NCBI GenBank assembly: GCA_002067585.1 | Contig: MVQO01000167.1 | Span: 1-45,846 of the forward strand | Direction: 5' to 3' | Source: Syntrophorhabdus sp. PtaB.Bin027 | GTDB taxonomy: Bacteria; Desulfobacterota; Syntrophorhabdia; Syntrophorhabdales; Syntrophorhabdaceae | DNA length: 45,846 bases | In this document: piece by piece, positions 25,097 to 32,495 of the stretch | Layout of the letters: each line of letters starts with the position of its first letter | Numbering within the stretch: position 1 is the stretch's first letter | Position numbers and translations under genes: made by a program | The notes under the pieces: generated by a model | Seen by the model: the letters and a program-made list of their open reading frames with translations, nothing else | Database searches by the model: none | What the model was told of the DNA's origin: nothing

Positions 25097-26163
25097 TATT
25101 TCTTCTTCCTCCATACCGTGTTCATTTCTTTAACGCACTCATGGACCTTGCTGTCTTTCCTGATAAGTGTTTTGAATAGTATCTTTGTATATGGGTCTAC
25201 CCTGGCGCCTTCTTCGATCTCTGCACCTTCCATGAAGACAAAACCTTCAACGTTCACTCTGTTGTGGATAACTGAGTCCCGTATGAATGAGTTCGGCCCG
25301 ATTGATACACCCTCTCCTATCCATGTCTTCCCTGAGATATGGGTATTTGGATAGATGATCGTGTCCCTGCCAATGACAACCCCTTCCTCAATGTAAACGT
25401 TCCTGTCAAGGAGTGCTACACCATTTTTCATGTGGTCGTCGAGAATCCTGTCCCTCATAATAATGTTCGCATCAAGGAGTTCCTTTTTTGAATTGATGCC
25501 AAGTACGTCAGAAGACTTCTCGTGATGGTACCCTTTTACGTCAATCCCTCTCTTATGCAATATCTTATAGATGTCAGTAAGGTAGTATTCGCCCTTCCTG
25601 TTATCTGCTTTAATCTCTTTCAAGAGAGGAAAGAGATGGCTGGGAATTGCACATATACCGGTGTTGATCCGTTTTATCTTTTTCTCTGAGGGGCGTGCAT
25701 CGACATCTTCAACAATCTTTTCAATGCAGTCCTTTTTCATGATGACCCGCCCATAACCAGTGGGATTCATCACATCAGTTGTCATGAATGTAACAGTTCC
25801 TGCCTTCTGAAAAAAGTTGAGAAAGCCTTTTAGGGTTGATGACTCAATAAGAGGTACATCTCCGTAAAGAACAAGGACATCATGCCCCTTTACAGGCTTT
25901 TCAGCTGACAGCACAGCATGGGCAGTACCTTTCTGACCCCTTTGAATGGCGGTAACAATGTCAAGGTCTTTTATATACTCCCTGACCTTTTCCTTTCCAT
26001 ATCCGAGTACAACTACGGTATTTATTGGTGAAAGCTCTTGCGCTCGTTCAACAACATATCCCACCATGGGCTTGCCCATAATCTCGTGCATAACCTTTGG
26101 CTTGCTGGAAAGCATACGCTCTCCCTTGCCAGCAGCAAGGATAACAACGCTAAGCTGTCTCAT
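25096..26163 (-). CDS. glmU: GlmU-like UTP:GlcNAc-1-phosphate uridylyltransferase, acetyltransferase core missing
   Basis: The N-terminal nucleotidyltransferase domain (about residues 1-230) is complete: LAAGKGERM near the start, QRGQKGTAHAV, LYGDVPLI with the metal Asp, and NTGICAIP. A left-handed beta-helix follows (about 250-330: NVYIEEGVVIGRDTIIYPNT and onward). Bifunctional GlmU has about 455 aa; this one stops at 355, before the region holding the acetyltransferase catalytic Arg, Lys, His and Asn. The tail is instead a short basic segment. I infer it uridylates GlcNAc-1-P but cannot acetylate glucosamine-1-P. ATG 26163 overlaps tatC by 14 bases; glmS follows directly. Confidence 0.9.
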   Translation of the reverse strand: MRQLSVVILAAGKGERMLSSKPKVMHEIMGKPMVGYVVERAQELSPINTVVVLGYGKEKVREYIKDLDIVTAIQRGQKGTAHAVLSAEKPVKGHDVLVLYGDVPLIESSTLKGFLNFFQKAGTVTFMTTDVMNPTGYGRVIMKKDCIEKIVEDVDARPSEKKIKRINTGICAIPSHLFPLLKEIKADNRKGEYYLTDIYKILHKRGIDVKGYHHEKSSDVLGINSKKELLDANIIMRDRILDDHMKNGVALLDRNVYIEEGVVIGRDTIIYPNTHISGKTWIGEGVSIGPNSFIRDSVIHNRVNVEGFVFMEGAEIEEGARVDPYTKILFKTLIRKDSKVHECVKEMNTVWRKKK

Positions 26164-26887
26164 GAGGAGCCTCCTTTTTTCCAAATACTTTTGCAATAAG
26201 GATGCCCAGCTCAAATAGCCCCCAGAGGGGGAGGGCCACAAGGACCATACTTACCACATCAGGGGGGGTAATGATGGCACTTATAATGAACACAGAAAGG
26301 ATTGCATACCTCCTCTTTTTTGCCAGCATTCTCGCATTAATGATACCTGCCCTGGAAAGATAAAACGCAACAAGAGGAAGCTCAAAAATAAGTCCAAAAA
26401 TTATGAGGAGTTTCAGCGTGAGACTCATATAACTTTTCAAATCCGGCATAGGAATGACAAAGTCCTGAGCATAGCTGACAAAAAAATGATAGATGTTCTG
26501 CATGACAATAAAGTAGCAGAACAGGGCCCCAAGGATAAAACACAGGCTTCCAGAAAAGATGAAGGGATATACGTATTTCTTTTCGTTTTCATAGAGTCCC
26601 GGTGCAACAAACATCCAAAACTCATACAGGATAACAGGTGCTGCAACAAAAAGGGCCGCAACGATTGATATCTTAAAGTAGGTGATAAAGGCTTCTGTTA
26701 TTCCAGTAAAGATAAATGAACTCTGGGCAGGCATAACCCTGACAAAAGGCTGCATCAAAAAATAGAAAAGTCGTTCCTTGAAATAATAAGTTAGAATGAA
26801 GGCTATTGCTACAGCTATAATACAGACAACTAACCTATCCCGCAGCTCCTTTAGGTGGGAAAAAAATGGCTGTTTCTCATCTGTCAT
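26150..26887 (-). CDS. tatC: Sec-independent protein translocase subunit TatC
   Basis: Polytopic core of the twin-arginine export system; binds signal peptides with TatB. The cytoplasmic start PFFSHLKELRDRLV (about residues 6-19) is the TatC hallmark, with six membrane segments following. FIFTGITEAFITYFK and WMFVAPGLYENEKKY are the conserved periplasmic and cytoplasmic loops, and FELPLVAF carries the conserved Glu and Pro. The 245-aa length is normal. Its ATG overlaps the upstream tat gene by four bases (ATGA) and its end overlaps glmU. Confidence 0.96.
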   Translation of the reverse strand: MTDEKQPFFSHLKELRDRLVVCIIAVAIAFILTYYFKERLFYFLMQPFVRVMPAQSSFIFTGITEAFITYFKISIVAALFVAAPVILYEFWMFVAPGLYENEKKYVYPFIFSGSLCFILGALFCYFIVMQNIYHFFVSYAQDFVIPMPDLKSYMSLTLKLLIIFGLIFELPLVAFYLSRAGIINARMLAKKRRYAILSVFIISAIITPPDVVSMVLVALPLWGLFELGILIAKVFGKKEAPHETA

Positions 26888-27174
26888 GTCGGTTTATTGT
26901 CATTGCCTGATCTGGAGTGTAGTGCTTCAGGTTGTTTTGCCTCTTCCAGAATCTTTTCTTCTACCCTGGCTCCTTCCTCTGTATCGGTTGTTTTTACTTC
27001 CTCTTCTTTCATGACCTCCTGCTCGAAGGTCTCTTTCACATCGTCTGCCATCCGGCGAAATTCTTTAAAAGCCTTTCCCAGTGTCCTTGCAAGTTCTGGA
27101 AGTTTTGTTGGGCCCACAACAAGAAGCGCCACAACAAGAATGATTATCATTTCCGGAAGTCCGATACCAAACAT
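26884..27174 (-). CDS. tatB: TatA/TatB-family translocase subunit (TatB-like)
   Basis: Single-span Tat component of 96 aa. Membrane segment about residues 4-20 (GLPEMIIILVVALLVVGP) with the conserved Glu8 and GP turn, then an amphipathic helix (KLPELARTLGKAFKEFRRMADDVKE) and an acidic, disordered tail. Glu8 and the FRRMADDVKET pattern favour TatB, but the organism may use one protein for both TatA and TatB roles, so the symbol is tentative. ATG 27174 matches the family start (MFGIG); the frame is open back to 27192. It is the first gene of tat-glmU-glmS and divergent from perR. Confidence 0.85.
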   Translation of the reverse strand: MFGIGLPEMIIILVVALLVVGPTKLPELARTLGKAFKEFRRMADDVKETFEQEVMKEEEVKTTDTEEGARVEEKILEEAKQPEALHSRSGNDNKPT

Positions 27175-27239
27175 ACAAGGTAAAATTATCACAAAACGTC
27201 ATGCAGATAAAGGGAAATTGTGAATTTGCACAATACCGC

Positions 27240-27290
27240 TTGACAATACAGGAATGTTTATAGTATTTTTTATCATGTAATAATTATTCT
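27240..27290 (+). promoter_or_regulatory. perR promoter region with PerR-box-like palindrome
   Basis: TTGACA at 27240-27245 with AT-rich -10 candidates (TAGTAT 27261, TATTTT 27264) and, just downstream, TGTAATAATTATTCTA, whose core AATAATTATT (27279-27288) is palindromic and resembles the Gram-positive PerR box (TTATAAT-N-ATTATAA). Placement fits autoregulation of the perR-dfx-rbr operon. Confidence 0.4.
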
Positions 27291-27304
27291 AAATTGAAAG
27301 GTCA

Positions 27305-27730
27305 ATGAAAAAATATAAAAACTTGTGCCTGAAGCTTACACCGCAAAGGCTTGCTATTCTTGAGTACCTTGAAGGTAATACAGACCACCCTTCGGCCTCC
27401 GACATCTATAATGCAGTGTGTAAGAGGTTTCCCACTATGTCCTTCGCCACAGTCTACAATACTCTGAAGGCACTGAAAGGAAAAGCAAGCATACAGGAAT
27501 TAACCATAGATCCGGACAAGAAACGGTTCGATCCTAATACCGTGCATCATCATCACCTCATCTGCACTGAGTGCAGAAAGATCATTGATATAGAAACCGA
27601 GTTTGAGCTTGACCTTCCTGAATTACAAAAACATGGATTCGAAATAACAGGAAATCATATCGATTTTTATGGGGTCTGCCCTGAATGTGCCGGTCTGGCA
27701 TTGCAGGAGTATGGGGGACAACTCCATTGA
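27305..27730 (+). CDS. perR: Fur-family peroxide-type regulator (PerR-like)
   Basis: Metal-dependent repressor, 141 aa. Winged-helix domain about residues 1-80 (LTPQRLAILEYL; recognition helix SFATVYNTLKAL). Dimerisation domain follows with the metal-binding HHHHLIC stretch and two CxxC pairs for structural zinc (CTEC near 95 and CPEC near 130). HPSASDIYNAV gives the regulatory-metal His. The two CxxC pairs and the neighbouring superoxide reductase and rubrerythrin genes support PerR, the peroxide sensor, over Fur or Zur. It probably represses the operon it begins. Confidence 0.88.
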   Translation: MKKYKNLCLKLTPQRLAILEYLEGNTDHPSASDIYNAVCKRFPTMSFATVYNTLKALKGKASIQELTIDPDKKRFDPNTVHHHHLICTECRKIIDIETEFELDLPELQKHGFEITGNHIDFYGVCPECAGLALQEYGGQLH

Positions 27731-27789
27731 CAACCGGAAAGGCGACAAACCCCGGTGGAATTGTAATAAAAAAATAAAGGAGGTTTACC

Positions 27790-28164
27790 ATGGCAGAAAG
27801 AATGGAGGTTTACAAATGTGATGTATGCGGAAACATAGTGGAGGTTCTTGTAGGCGGCAAAGGTCAACTCGTCTGCTGCAATCAGCCTATGAACAAAATG
27901 ACGGAGAATACAGTAGACGCAGCCAAGGAAAAACATGTCCCGGTTATTGAAAAGGTAGCAAACGGCTTCAAGGTGAAGGTCGGCAGCGTAGCCCATCCAA
28001 TGGAGGAAAAACACTACATTCAGTTCATTGAACTCATTGTTGATGGGAAGATTTACCGTCAGTTCCTGTCACCAGGACAGGCTCCGGAGGCAGTATTTGA
28101 GATAACAGGAGACAAAGCAATAGCACGTGAATACTGCAACCTCCATGGACTGTGGAAGGCCTAA
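27790..28164 (+). CDS. dfx: Desulfoferrodoxin (2Fe superoxide reductase)
   Basis: Reduces superoxide to peroxide without making oxygen, an anaerobe's alternative to superoxide dismutase; cytoplasmic. The desulforedoxin domain (residues 1-36) has the four-Cys Fe site in YKCDVCG and LVCCNQP. The catalytic domain has the His4-Cys site: [18 protein letters not shown] and the C-terminal EYCNLHGLW. All ligands are present. Length 124 aa is standard. It follows perR by 59 bases with AAAGGAGG before the ATG, and rubrerythrin comes next, which removes the peroxide made. Confidence 0.97.
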   Translation: MAERMEVYKCDVCGNIVEVLVGGKGQLVCCNQPMNKMTENTVDAAKEKHVPVIEKVANGFKVKVGSVAHPMEEKHYIQFIELIVDGKIYRQFLSPGQAPEAVFEITGDKAIAREYCNLHGLWKA

Positions 28165-28165
28165 A

Positions 28166-28193
28166 ACCCGTTACGCTTACGCGTTACGGGTTA
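28166..28193. repeat. Hairpin-forming word repeat between dfx and rbr
   Basis: AACCCGTTACGC and GCGTTACGGGTT form a hairpin of 11 matched pairs out of 12 around a four-base loop. The same words occur between uvrB and uvrC (18349-18410). It could stabilise or attenuate the dfx-rbr message. Confidence 0.55.
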
Positions 28194-28217
28194 CCAGTTA
28201 AAAAGGAGGATAACAAA

Positions 28218-28793
28218 ATGGCATCTTTGAAAGGTACTAAAACAGAACACAACCTGCTCGCTTCTTTTGCAGGCGAATCACAGGCACGAAACAGATACAG
28301 CTACTTTTCTTCCCAGGCAAAGAAAGAAGGGTTCGAGCAAATATCCTGGATCTTTGCCGACACAGCAGACAACGAAAAGGAACATGCCAAAAGATTCTTT
28401 AAATTCCTGGAAGGCGGCATGGTTGAAATCACTTCTGCTTACCCTGCTGGGGTTATCGGGACTACAGCGGAAAACCTTGCAGAGGCAGCTGATGGGGAAA
28501 ATCTGGAATGGTCAACCCTGTATCCAGAATTTGCAAAGGTAGCGGATGAGGAAGGCTTTCCTGAAATAGCAAGGGTCTGGCGGGAGATAGCAAAAGCAGA
28601 GGTTGGTCATGAAACGCGTTATCGGAAACTCCTTGCCAACCTGAAAGAGGGGAAAGTCTTTAAAAAGGATGTACCAGTAAAATGGAGATGCAGAAACTGC
28701 GGATACATCAGCGAAGGAACGGCAGCACCAGACAGATGCCCTGCGTGCGACCATGAACTGGCGTATCAGGAGCTACTCGCTGAAAACTACTAG
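28218..28793 (+). CDS. rbr: Rubrerythrin
   Basis: Peroxide-reducing di-iron protein of 191 aa. The four-helix di-iron domain (about residues 1-145) carries the Glu/His ligands in SFAGESQARNRY, DNEKEHAKRF, YPEFAKVADEEGF and AEVGHETRY. The C-terminal rubredoxin domain has CRNCGYISEG and CPACDHE. ATG 28218 follows AAAGGAGG; the frame is open back to 28152, overlapping dfx, but that extension comes from a word-like repeat. It completes the perR-dfx-rbr defence set. Confidence 0.96.
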   Translation: MASLKGTKTEHNLLASFAGESQARNRYSYFSSQAKKEGFEQISWIFADTADNEKEHAKRFFKFLEGGMVEITSAYPAGVIGTTAENLAEAADGENLEWSTLYPEFAKVADEEGFPEIARVWREIAKAEVGHETRYRKLLANLKEGKVFKKDVPVKWRCRNCGYISEGTAAPDRCPACDHELAYQELLAENY

Positions 28794-28826
28794 TATCCCG
28801 TCTTCATTATGACTGTTATCAGCATT

Positions 28827-28977
28827 TAACCGTCATGCCGGGTTTTCCTGAGCAGAGCGTCGAGAAGCAATGAAGCTGGGCTTTTTTCATATTCAAAAAC
28901 TCCGAAGCTGAACTTGAGCGAGTGGAGTCGCTGGAAATGAACGACATTGCTTGCAGGAATACCCGGAATGATGGTTA
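28827..28977. repeat. MITE-like element with 24-bp inverted ends
   Basis: The ends TAACCGTCATGCCGGGTTTTCCTG (given as positions 28827-28850) and the complement of 28954-28977 agree at 21 of 24 bases. The 151-base unit has no gene and a T-rich stretch inside. The form, with long imperfect inverted ends and no transposase, resembles non-autonomous elements or REP-type palindromes common in related bacteria. Only one copy is in the window. Confidence 0.6.
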
Positions 28978-28994
28978 TCCTAACAAATTTCCAA

Positions 28995-29342
28995 TCAAAA
29001 AGTAATTACTTCGTAACCGTCTTTGAGATATTTTGCCATGGATGGGTGTCCCAACATGTCATCCAGCAATACAAGGCCCATCGTTCTGGCATTTTCTACG
29101 GTATCCATCTTGGTTGCACACGCCTTGCACACACCGTCAATGAGATTTTCCGCCCGTGCCTGTTTGAATGGCACGCTGAGAGGGTTCCCTTCCGCCGCAA
29201 GATCTGGGATGAGCTTAGTGGCAGCTCCCTCTATGACTACCCTAACTTCAAAACCCTTTTCTTTCATATCCAGCGCATTGAGAAGTACATGGACAAAACA
29301 CATGGGTTCACCATTAAATGCGAAAAGAACAACTTTTTTCAT
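28995..29342 (-). CDS. DsrE-family protein
   Basis: A 115-aa DsrE/TusD-fold protein. The beta-strand start KKVVLFAFNGEPMCFVHVLLNA and the Rossmann-like repeat of VRVVIEGAATKLI are typical. A CKAC pair (about residues 71-74) sits where sulfur-carrying DsrE proteins keep reactive Cys, so persulfide transfer is plausible. It is the last gene of the operon with the CoA-disulfide-reductase-like enzyme, a permease and the YeeE pair, which fits sulfur (or selenium) relay from membrane to cytoplasm. The actual partner is unknown. Confidence 0.82.
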   Translation of the reverse strand: MKKVVLFAFNGEPMCFVHVLLNALDMKEKGFEVRVVIEGAATKLIPDLAAEGNPLSVPFKQARAENLIDGVCKACATKMDTVENARTMGLVLLDDMLGHPSMAKYLKDGYEVITF

Positions 29343-29406
29343 AATATTTCCTCCCTATCCTCCTATCTTTTTATTGAAAATTTTTACAGTATCTACAGCG
29401 CTACCA

Positions 29407-30390
29407 TTATCCATGTACCTTTTGCACCTCTGGCTCACCGAAGAAGCGATTTGTGAGACGAACATACCATGCTGCGGATTGAACCTGAATAATGTATGCA
29501 ATCGCTATAACTAGTGCTGCATCTGATGCAGCGGGGCCAAAGGCATTCATTGCGATGGCAAGTGCAATAGAGAGATTTCGCATCACCGTTCCATACAGCA
29601 GGGCTATTGCATCACCCCGGGGAAGCAACATCTTTCCCACCACTGTGCTGAGGAAATAATTGAACCCATAGAGAAGAAGGAGGGGCAAAAGGATATACAA
29701 GAGAACAGCGGGCAATTGGGCTATTGCCTCTGCCTTAAGCGCTATTGCCACAAAGACTATACCCAGCACTCCCAGCGTAGACATGGGTGGAAAACGGGGG
29801 CTCCACGTTTCCTGAAATGCCTTCTGACCGAATCGCCTCACTAAAGAAATCTGCGTAATATAACCTGCCACCATGGGAAGGAAGACAATGAACACTATTT
29901 GCTTCATAACATTTGCTATATCAACACTGATATGCGCTGCCATGAGAGCCTGTACATAAAAGGGGGTGGCCAGCGATCCCAGGATTAGTCCTGCAACCGT
30001 CATTTTCACCGCAGCCTCCAGGTTGCCTTTTGCAAAACCTGTCCAGGAAATTGTCATCCCGCTCGTTGGCACGAGAGCAGCCAGCAGAAGACCCAAAGCC
30101 ATGAATGGCCGGTGAGGAAAAAATACAAGCCCTATTCCGAAGGCAACAAAGGGGATTACCGCAAAATTAATTATCTGGGTCAATACCTGTGCCCTCATAT
30201 CTCCCCCCTCAAGGACCTTTCTAATTCTAAGGACAACCATCATGGGATAAATCATAAGAAAGGTAAAGGGAATGATAAGATTCTGCAGAAACCCCACCTT
30301 AAAGAAAAATCCTGCTATAAAACCCAACAACATCATTGAAGGGATTGCAACAACGAGGTTCTTATTTATTGATGCCAGAATTTTCCACAT
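29407..30390 (-). CDS. BASS/ACR3-like permease (arsenite or related anion transporter)
   Basis: Membrane protein of 327 aa with about ten transmembrane segments, of the bile acid:sodium symporter / arsenical-resistance-3 superfamily. Recognised from PMMVVLRIRKVLEGG near the third segment, ALVPTSGMTISWTGFAKGN (the conserved Pro-rich break of the crossover motif) and GTVMRNLSIALAIAMNAFG. Related proteins are called arsenic resistance proteins, but the conserved ACR3 Cys cannot be found and no ars genes are near. In this operon, sulfur compound export or uptake is an alternative. It lies 13 bases after the flavoenzyme gene. Confidence 0.75.
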   Translation of the reverse strand: MWKILASINKNLVVAIPSMMLLGFIAGFFFKVGFLQNLIIPFTFLMIYPMMVVLRIRKVLEGGDMRAQVLTQIINFAVIPFVAFGIGLVFFPHRPFMALGLLLAALVPTSGMTISWTGFAKGNLEAAVKMTVAGLILGSLATPFYVQALMAAHISVDIANVMKQIVFIVFLPMVAGYITQISLVRRFGQKAFQETWSPRFPPMSTLGVLGIVFVAIALKAEAIAQLPAVLLYILLPLLLLYGFNYFLSTVVGKMLLPRGDAIALLYGTVMRNLSIALAIAMNAFGPAASDAALVIAIAYIIQVQSAAWYVRLTNRFFGEPEVQKVHG

Positions 30391-30403
30391 AAAGCAGGAA
30401 AAC

Positions 30404-31834
30404 TCAGCCTTGTTTCATCTTTTTCAGTGCTACATTGGCACCCACAAGGATCGGGTCCCACACTGTGGCAAATGGTGGAGCATAACCAAGATCGAGACGG
30501 GCCACATCATCAATGGTCATGCGACCATAAAGGCATGCTGCAAGCGTATCAATCCGGTGTGCCACTCCTTCCTGGCCAACCATCTGCGTTCCCAGAAGCC
30601 TTCCGGTTCCCTCCTCCACAATGTAAAGCACTGTCATCTTCTTCCCCGCGGGATACGCTTTGCTTCTTGACCAGCCCTGAATAGCCGAAGTAAAGAATTT
30701 AAGCCCTTCACGTTTGGTGTCAATCGATGATAATCCGGTCCTGGCAACTTCAAGGTCAAAGATCTTGGTCACAGCTGTACCCACAATACCATCAAATTTT
30801 TTGTTAAGCCCGGCTGCATTCTCTCCTGCCAGCCTCCCCTGCTTGTTTGCAGTTGTCCCTAGGGCAATGTATGCCTTCTTGCCGGTCACAAGATGCATAG
30901 CCTCTGCACAATCACCGGCCGCAAAAACACCGGGTACGTTTGTTTGCATATATTCATCAACCTGGATTGCGCCCGCAACGCCAAGCGCTATTCCTGCTTT
31001 TTTTGCAAGGTCTGAGTTCGGACGTGCACCGATAGCCAGAAGAACAAAGTCTGCATCGAACTCGCCTTTATCAGTAATAACCCTTTCCACCTTGCCTTTC
31101 AGGCCCTTGAAGCCTTCCACAGATGTCCCTTTGTAGAGCTTCACGCCTTCAGCCAGCAATTTCTCTTCTACAATAGACGTAATCTCCCCATCCATTGTGC
31201 CGAGCACACGGTCCGTTTTCTCAACAACCGATACCTCGAGACCACGCTTTCGGAGCGATTCACACATCTCCATTCCAATATACCCGCCCCCTACTACAAC
31301 TGCCTTCATAGGTCGCTTCTCATTACCGAAACGATTTACATATAGACATTCCGGGGAACCAACACACACTTCAAAAGCACCCCAATCGTCGATGAATTTC
31401 TTTATAGCAATGCCGTCTAAGAGAGTACGGATGGTAAACACATGATCAAGATCAATGCCGGGAAGGGGAGGCCTGATGGGAAGTCCGCCAGTTGTAATTA
31501 CAAGTTTATCATAATCAAGGACAAAGGTTTCGTTTTTTTCCAGATTCCTTACATGAACCTGCTTCTTTTCGAGATCTATGTCTGAGACTTCGTGACGCGT
31601 TCTCACATCAATCCCTCGTTCTTCTATTGCTACTTTGGGGGTAAGGGAAATAAGCTGATTGAAATCCTTCACCTCATCAGATACGTAATACGGGAGGCTA
31701 CATGATCCGTATGAAATAAAAAAGTCCTTTTCAAGGACGATAGCCTCTGCTTCCGGTTTTAGTCGCCTGTAGCTGCTTGCTGCGCTCATACCGGCAGCAA
31801 CACCGCCGATTACTACTAATCTCTCTTTGCTCAT
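30404..31834 (-). CDS. CoA-disulfide reductase/NADH-sulfur-reductase-like flavoenzyme
   Basis: Pyridine nucleotide-disulfide oxidoreductase of the single-Cys group (CoA-disulfide reductase, NADH oxidase, NAD(P)H sulfur reductase), cytoplasmic, 476 aa. FAD loop VVIGGVAAGMSAAS (residues 7-20), catalytic Cys45 in SYGSCSLPYY, NAD loop VVGGGYIGMEM (about 178-188), and FAD end AAGDCAEA. An extra stretch of about 15 residues rich in Cys (EVCVGSPECLYVNRFGNEKR) precedes the NAD loop and is not usual in the family. The dimerisation domain is present. With the YeeE transporters and DsrE as neighbours it probably reduces persulfide or polysulfide carriers. Confidence 0.9.
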   Translation of the reverse strand: MSKERLVVIGGVAAGMSAASSYRRLKPEAEAIVLEKDFFISYGSCSLPYYVSDEVKDFNQLISLTPKVAIEERGIDVRTRHEVSDIDLEKKQVHVRNLEKNETFVLDYDKLVITTGGLPIRPPLPGIDLDHVFTIRTLLDGIAIKKFIDDWGAFEVCVGSPECLYVNRFGNEKRPMKAVVVGGGYIGMEMCESLRKRGLEVSVVEKTDRVLGTMDGEITSIVEEKLLAEGVKLYKGTSVEGFKGLKGKVERVITDKGEFDADFVLLAIGARPNSDLAKKAGIALGVAGAIQVDEYMQTNVPGVFAAGDCAEAMHLVTGKKAYIALGTTANKQGRLAGENAAGLNKKFDGIVGTAVTKIFDLEVARTGLSSIDTKREGLKFFTSAIQGWSRSKAYPAGKKMTVLYIVEEGTGRLLGTQMVGQEGVAHRIDTLAACLYGRMTIDDVARLDLGYAPPFATVWDPILVGANVALKKMKQG

Positions 31835-31967
31835 CTATCTACCCTCCAATGTGATATGTTGTACAAAGATTCCCTTCCAGTATTAATAAAATTTTCATAT
31901 AACCCATGTCGAAGCACTATTGGCAGATTCCAGGAAACGATATGCAACATCCAATTTGAACTATACA

Positions 31968-32495
31968 CTACAGCTTCTTCTTCTCAATTCCCCAGAACAT
32001 TATGATTACAAGAATCCACAATATCAGAATGACTACCCAGTGATTAACGCCGAAAATCTGTGGCAGGGTAATCTTTCCATAGTTCCCCCAGGTGAGAACT
32101 GTTCGTTTCATAAAGGGAAAAGCCTCGGCGTAGATGGCAGCGCCTGCAAGCATCCCGAGAAGTCCCCATACTACGTCCCATCTCCCCTCTCCGAGTGCAC
32201 CTACTGCTGTGCCAGGACAATATCCAAAAAGCCCCCAGCCAATACCAAACAGGAGGCCCCCTACAATATTTCCACCCAGAATGGTTGTTTTTATTGAGAG
32301 CTTTGCAATGCCCAGGTCTTTCAGGATGTATACACCCACCATTGCGATGAGAATGGAGGAGAGCATAAACTTGACTATAGTCAGATCGATGAGCCGCAGG
32401 GCACCTATCTGTTTGTCATAGCGGATGACCCTGCCTTTCTGCAGGAGGAAACCAAAGATAATGCCTGTTATTAATCCATAGACAAGCTCACTCAT
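31968..32495 (-). CDS. YeeE/YedE-family transporter half with conserved Cys
   Basis: Inner-membrane protein of 175 aa from the sulfur-transport (DUF395/TsuA) family, with about four to five membrane spans. The pore motif GYCPGTAVGALGEG (Cys93) carries the conserved thiolate that in known thiosulfate transporters handles the substrate. It forms one half of the two-half family architecture; the other half is the next upstream gene, whose stop overlaps this ATG by four bases (ATGA). The last 40 residues (from about 134) are two hydrophobic stretches and a Lys-rich end. A 133-base gap separates it from the flavoenzyme gene. Confidence 0.9.
   Translation of the reverse strand: MSELVYGLITGIIFGFLLQKGRVIRYDKQIGALRLIDLTIVKFMLSSILIAMVGVYILKDLGIAKLSIKTTILGGNIVGGLLFGIGWGLFGYCPGTAVGALGEGRWDVVWGLLGMLAGAAIYAEAFPFMKRTVLTWGNYGKITLPQIFGVNHWVVILILWILVIIMFWGIEKKKL

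Noticed and set aside
25060..25110. Frameshift or sequencing error as the cause of the short GlmU
   Set aside because: glmS begins on the last base of the glmU stop codon with its required Cys, leaving no space for a missing 3' part.
30404..30406. A second selenocysteine UGA at the end of the flavoenzyme gene
   Set aside because: The flavoenzyme is full length and the codons after the TGA run into the permease start without family similarity.
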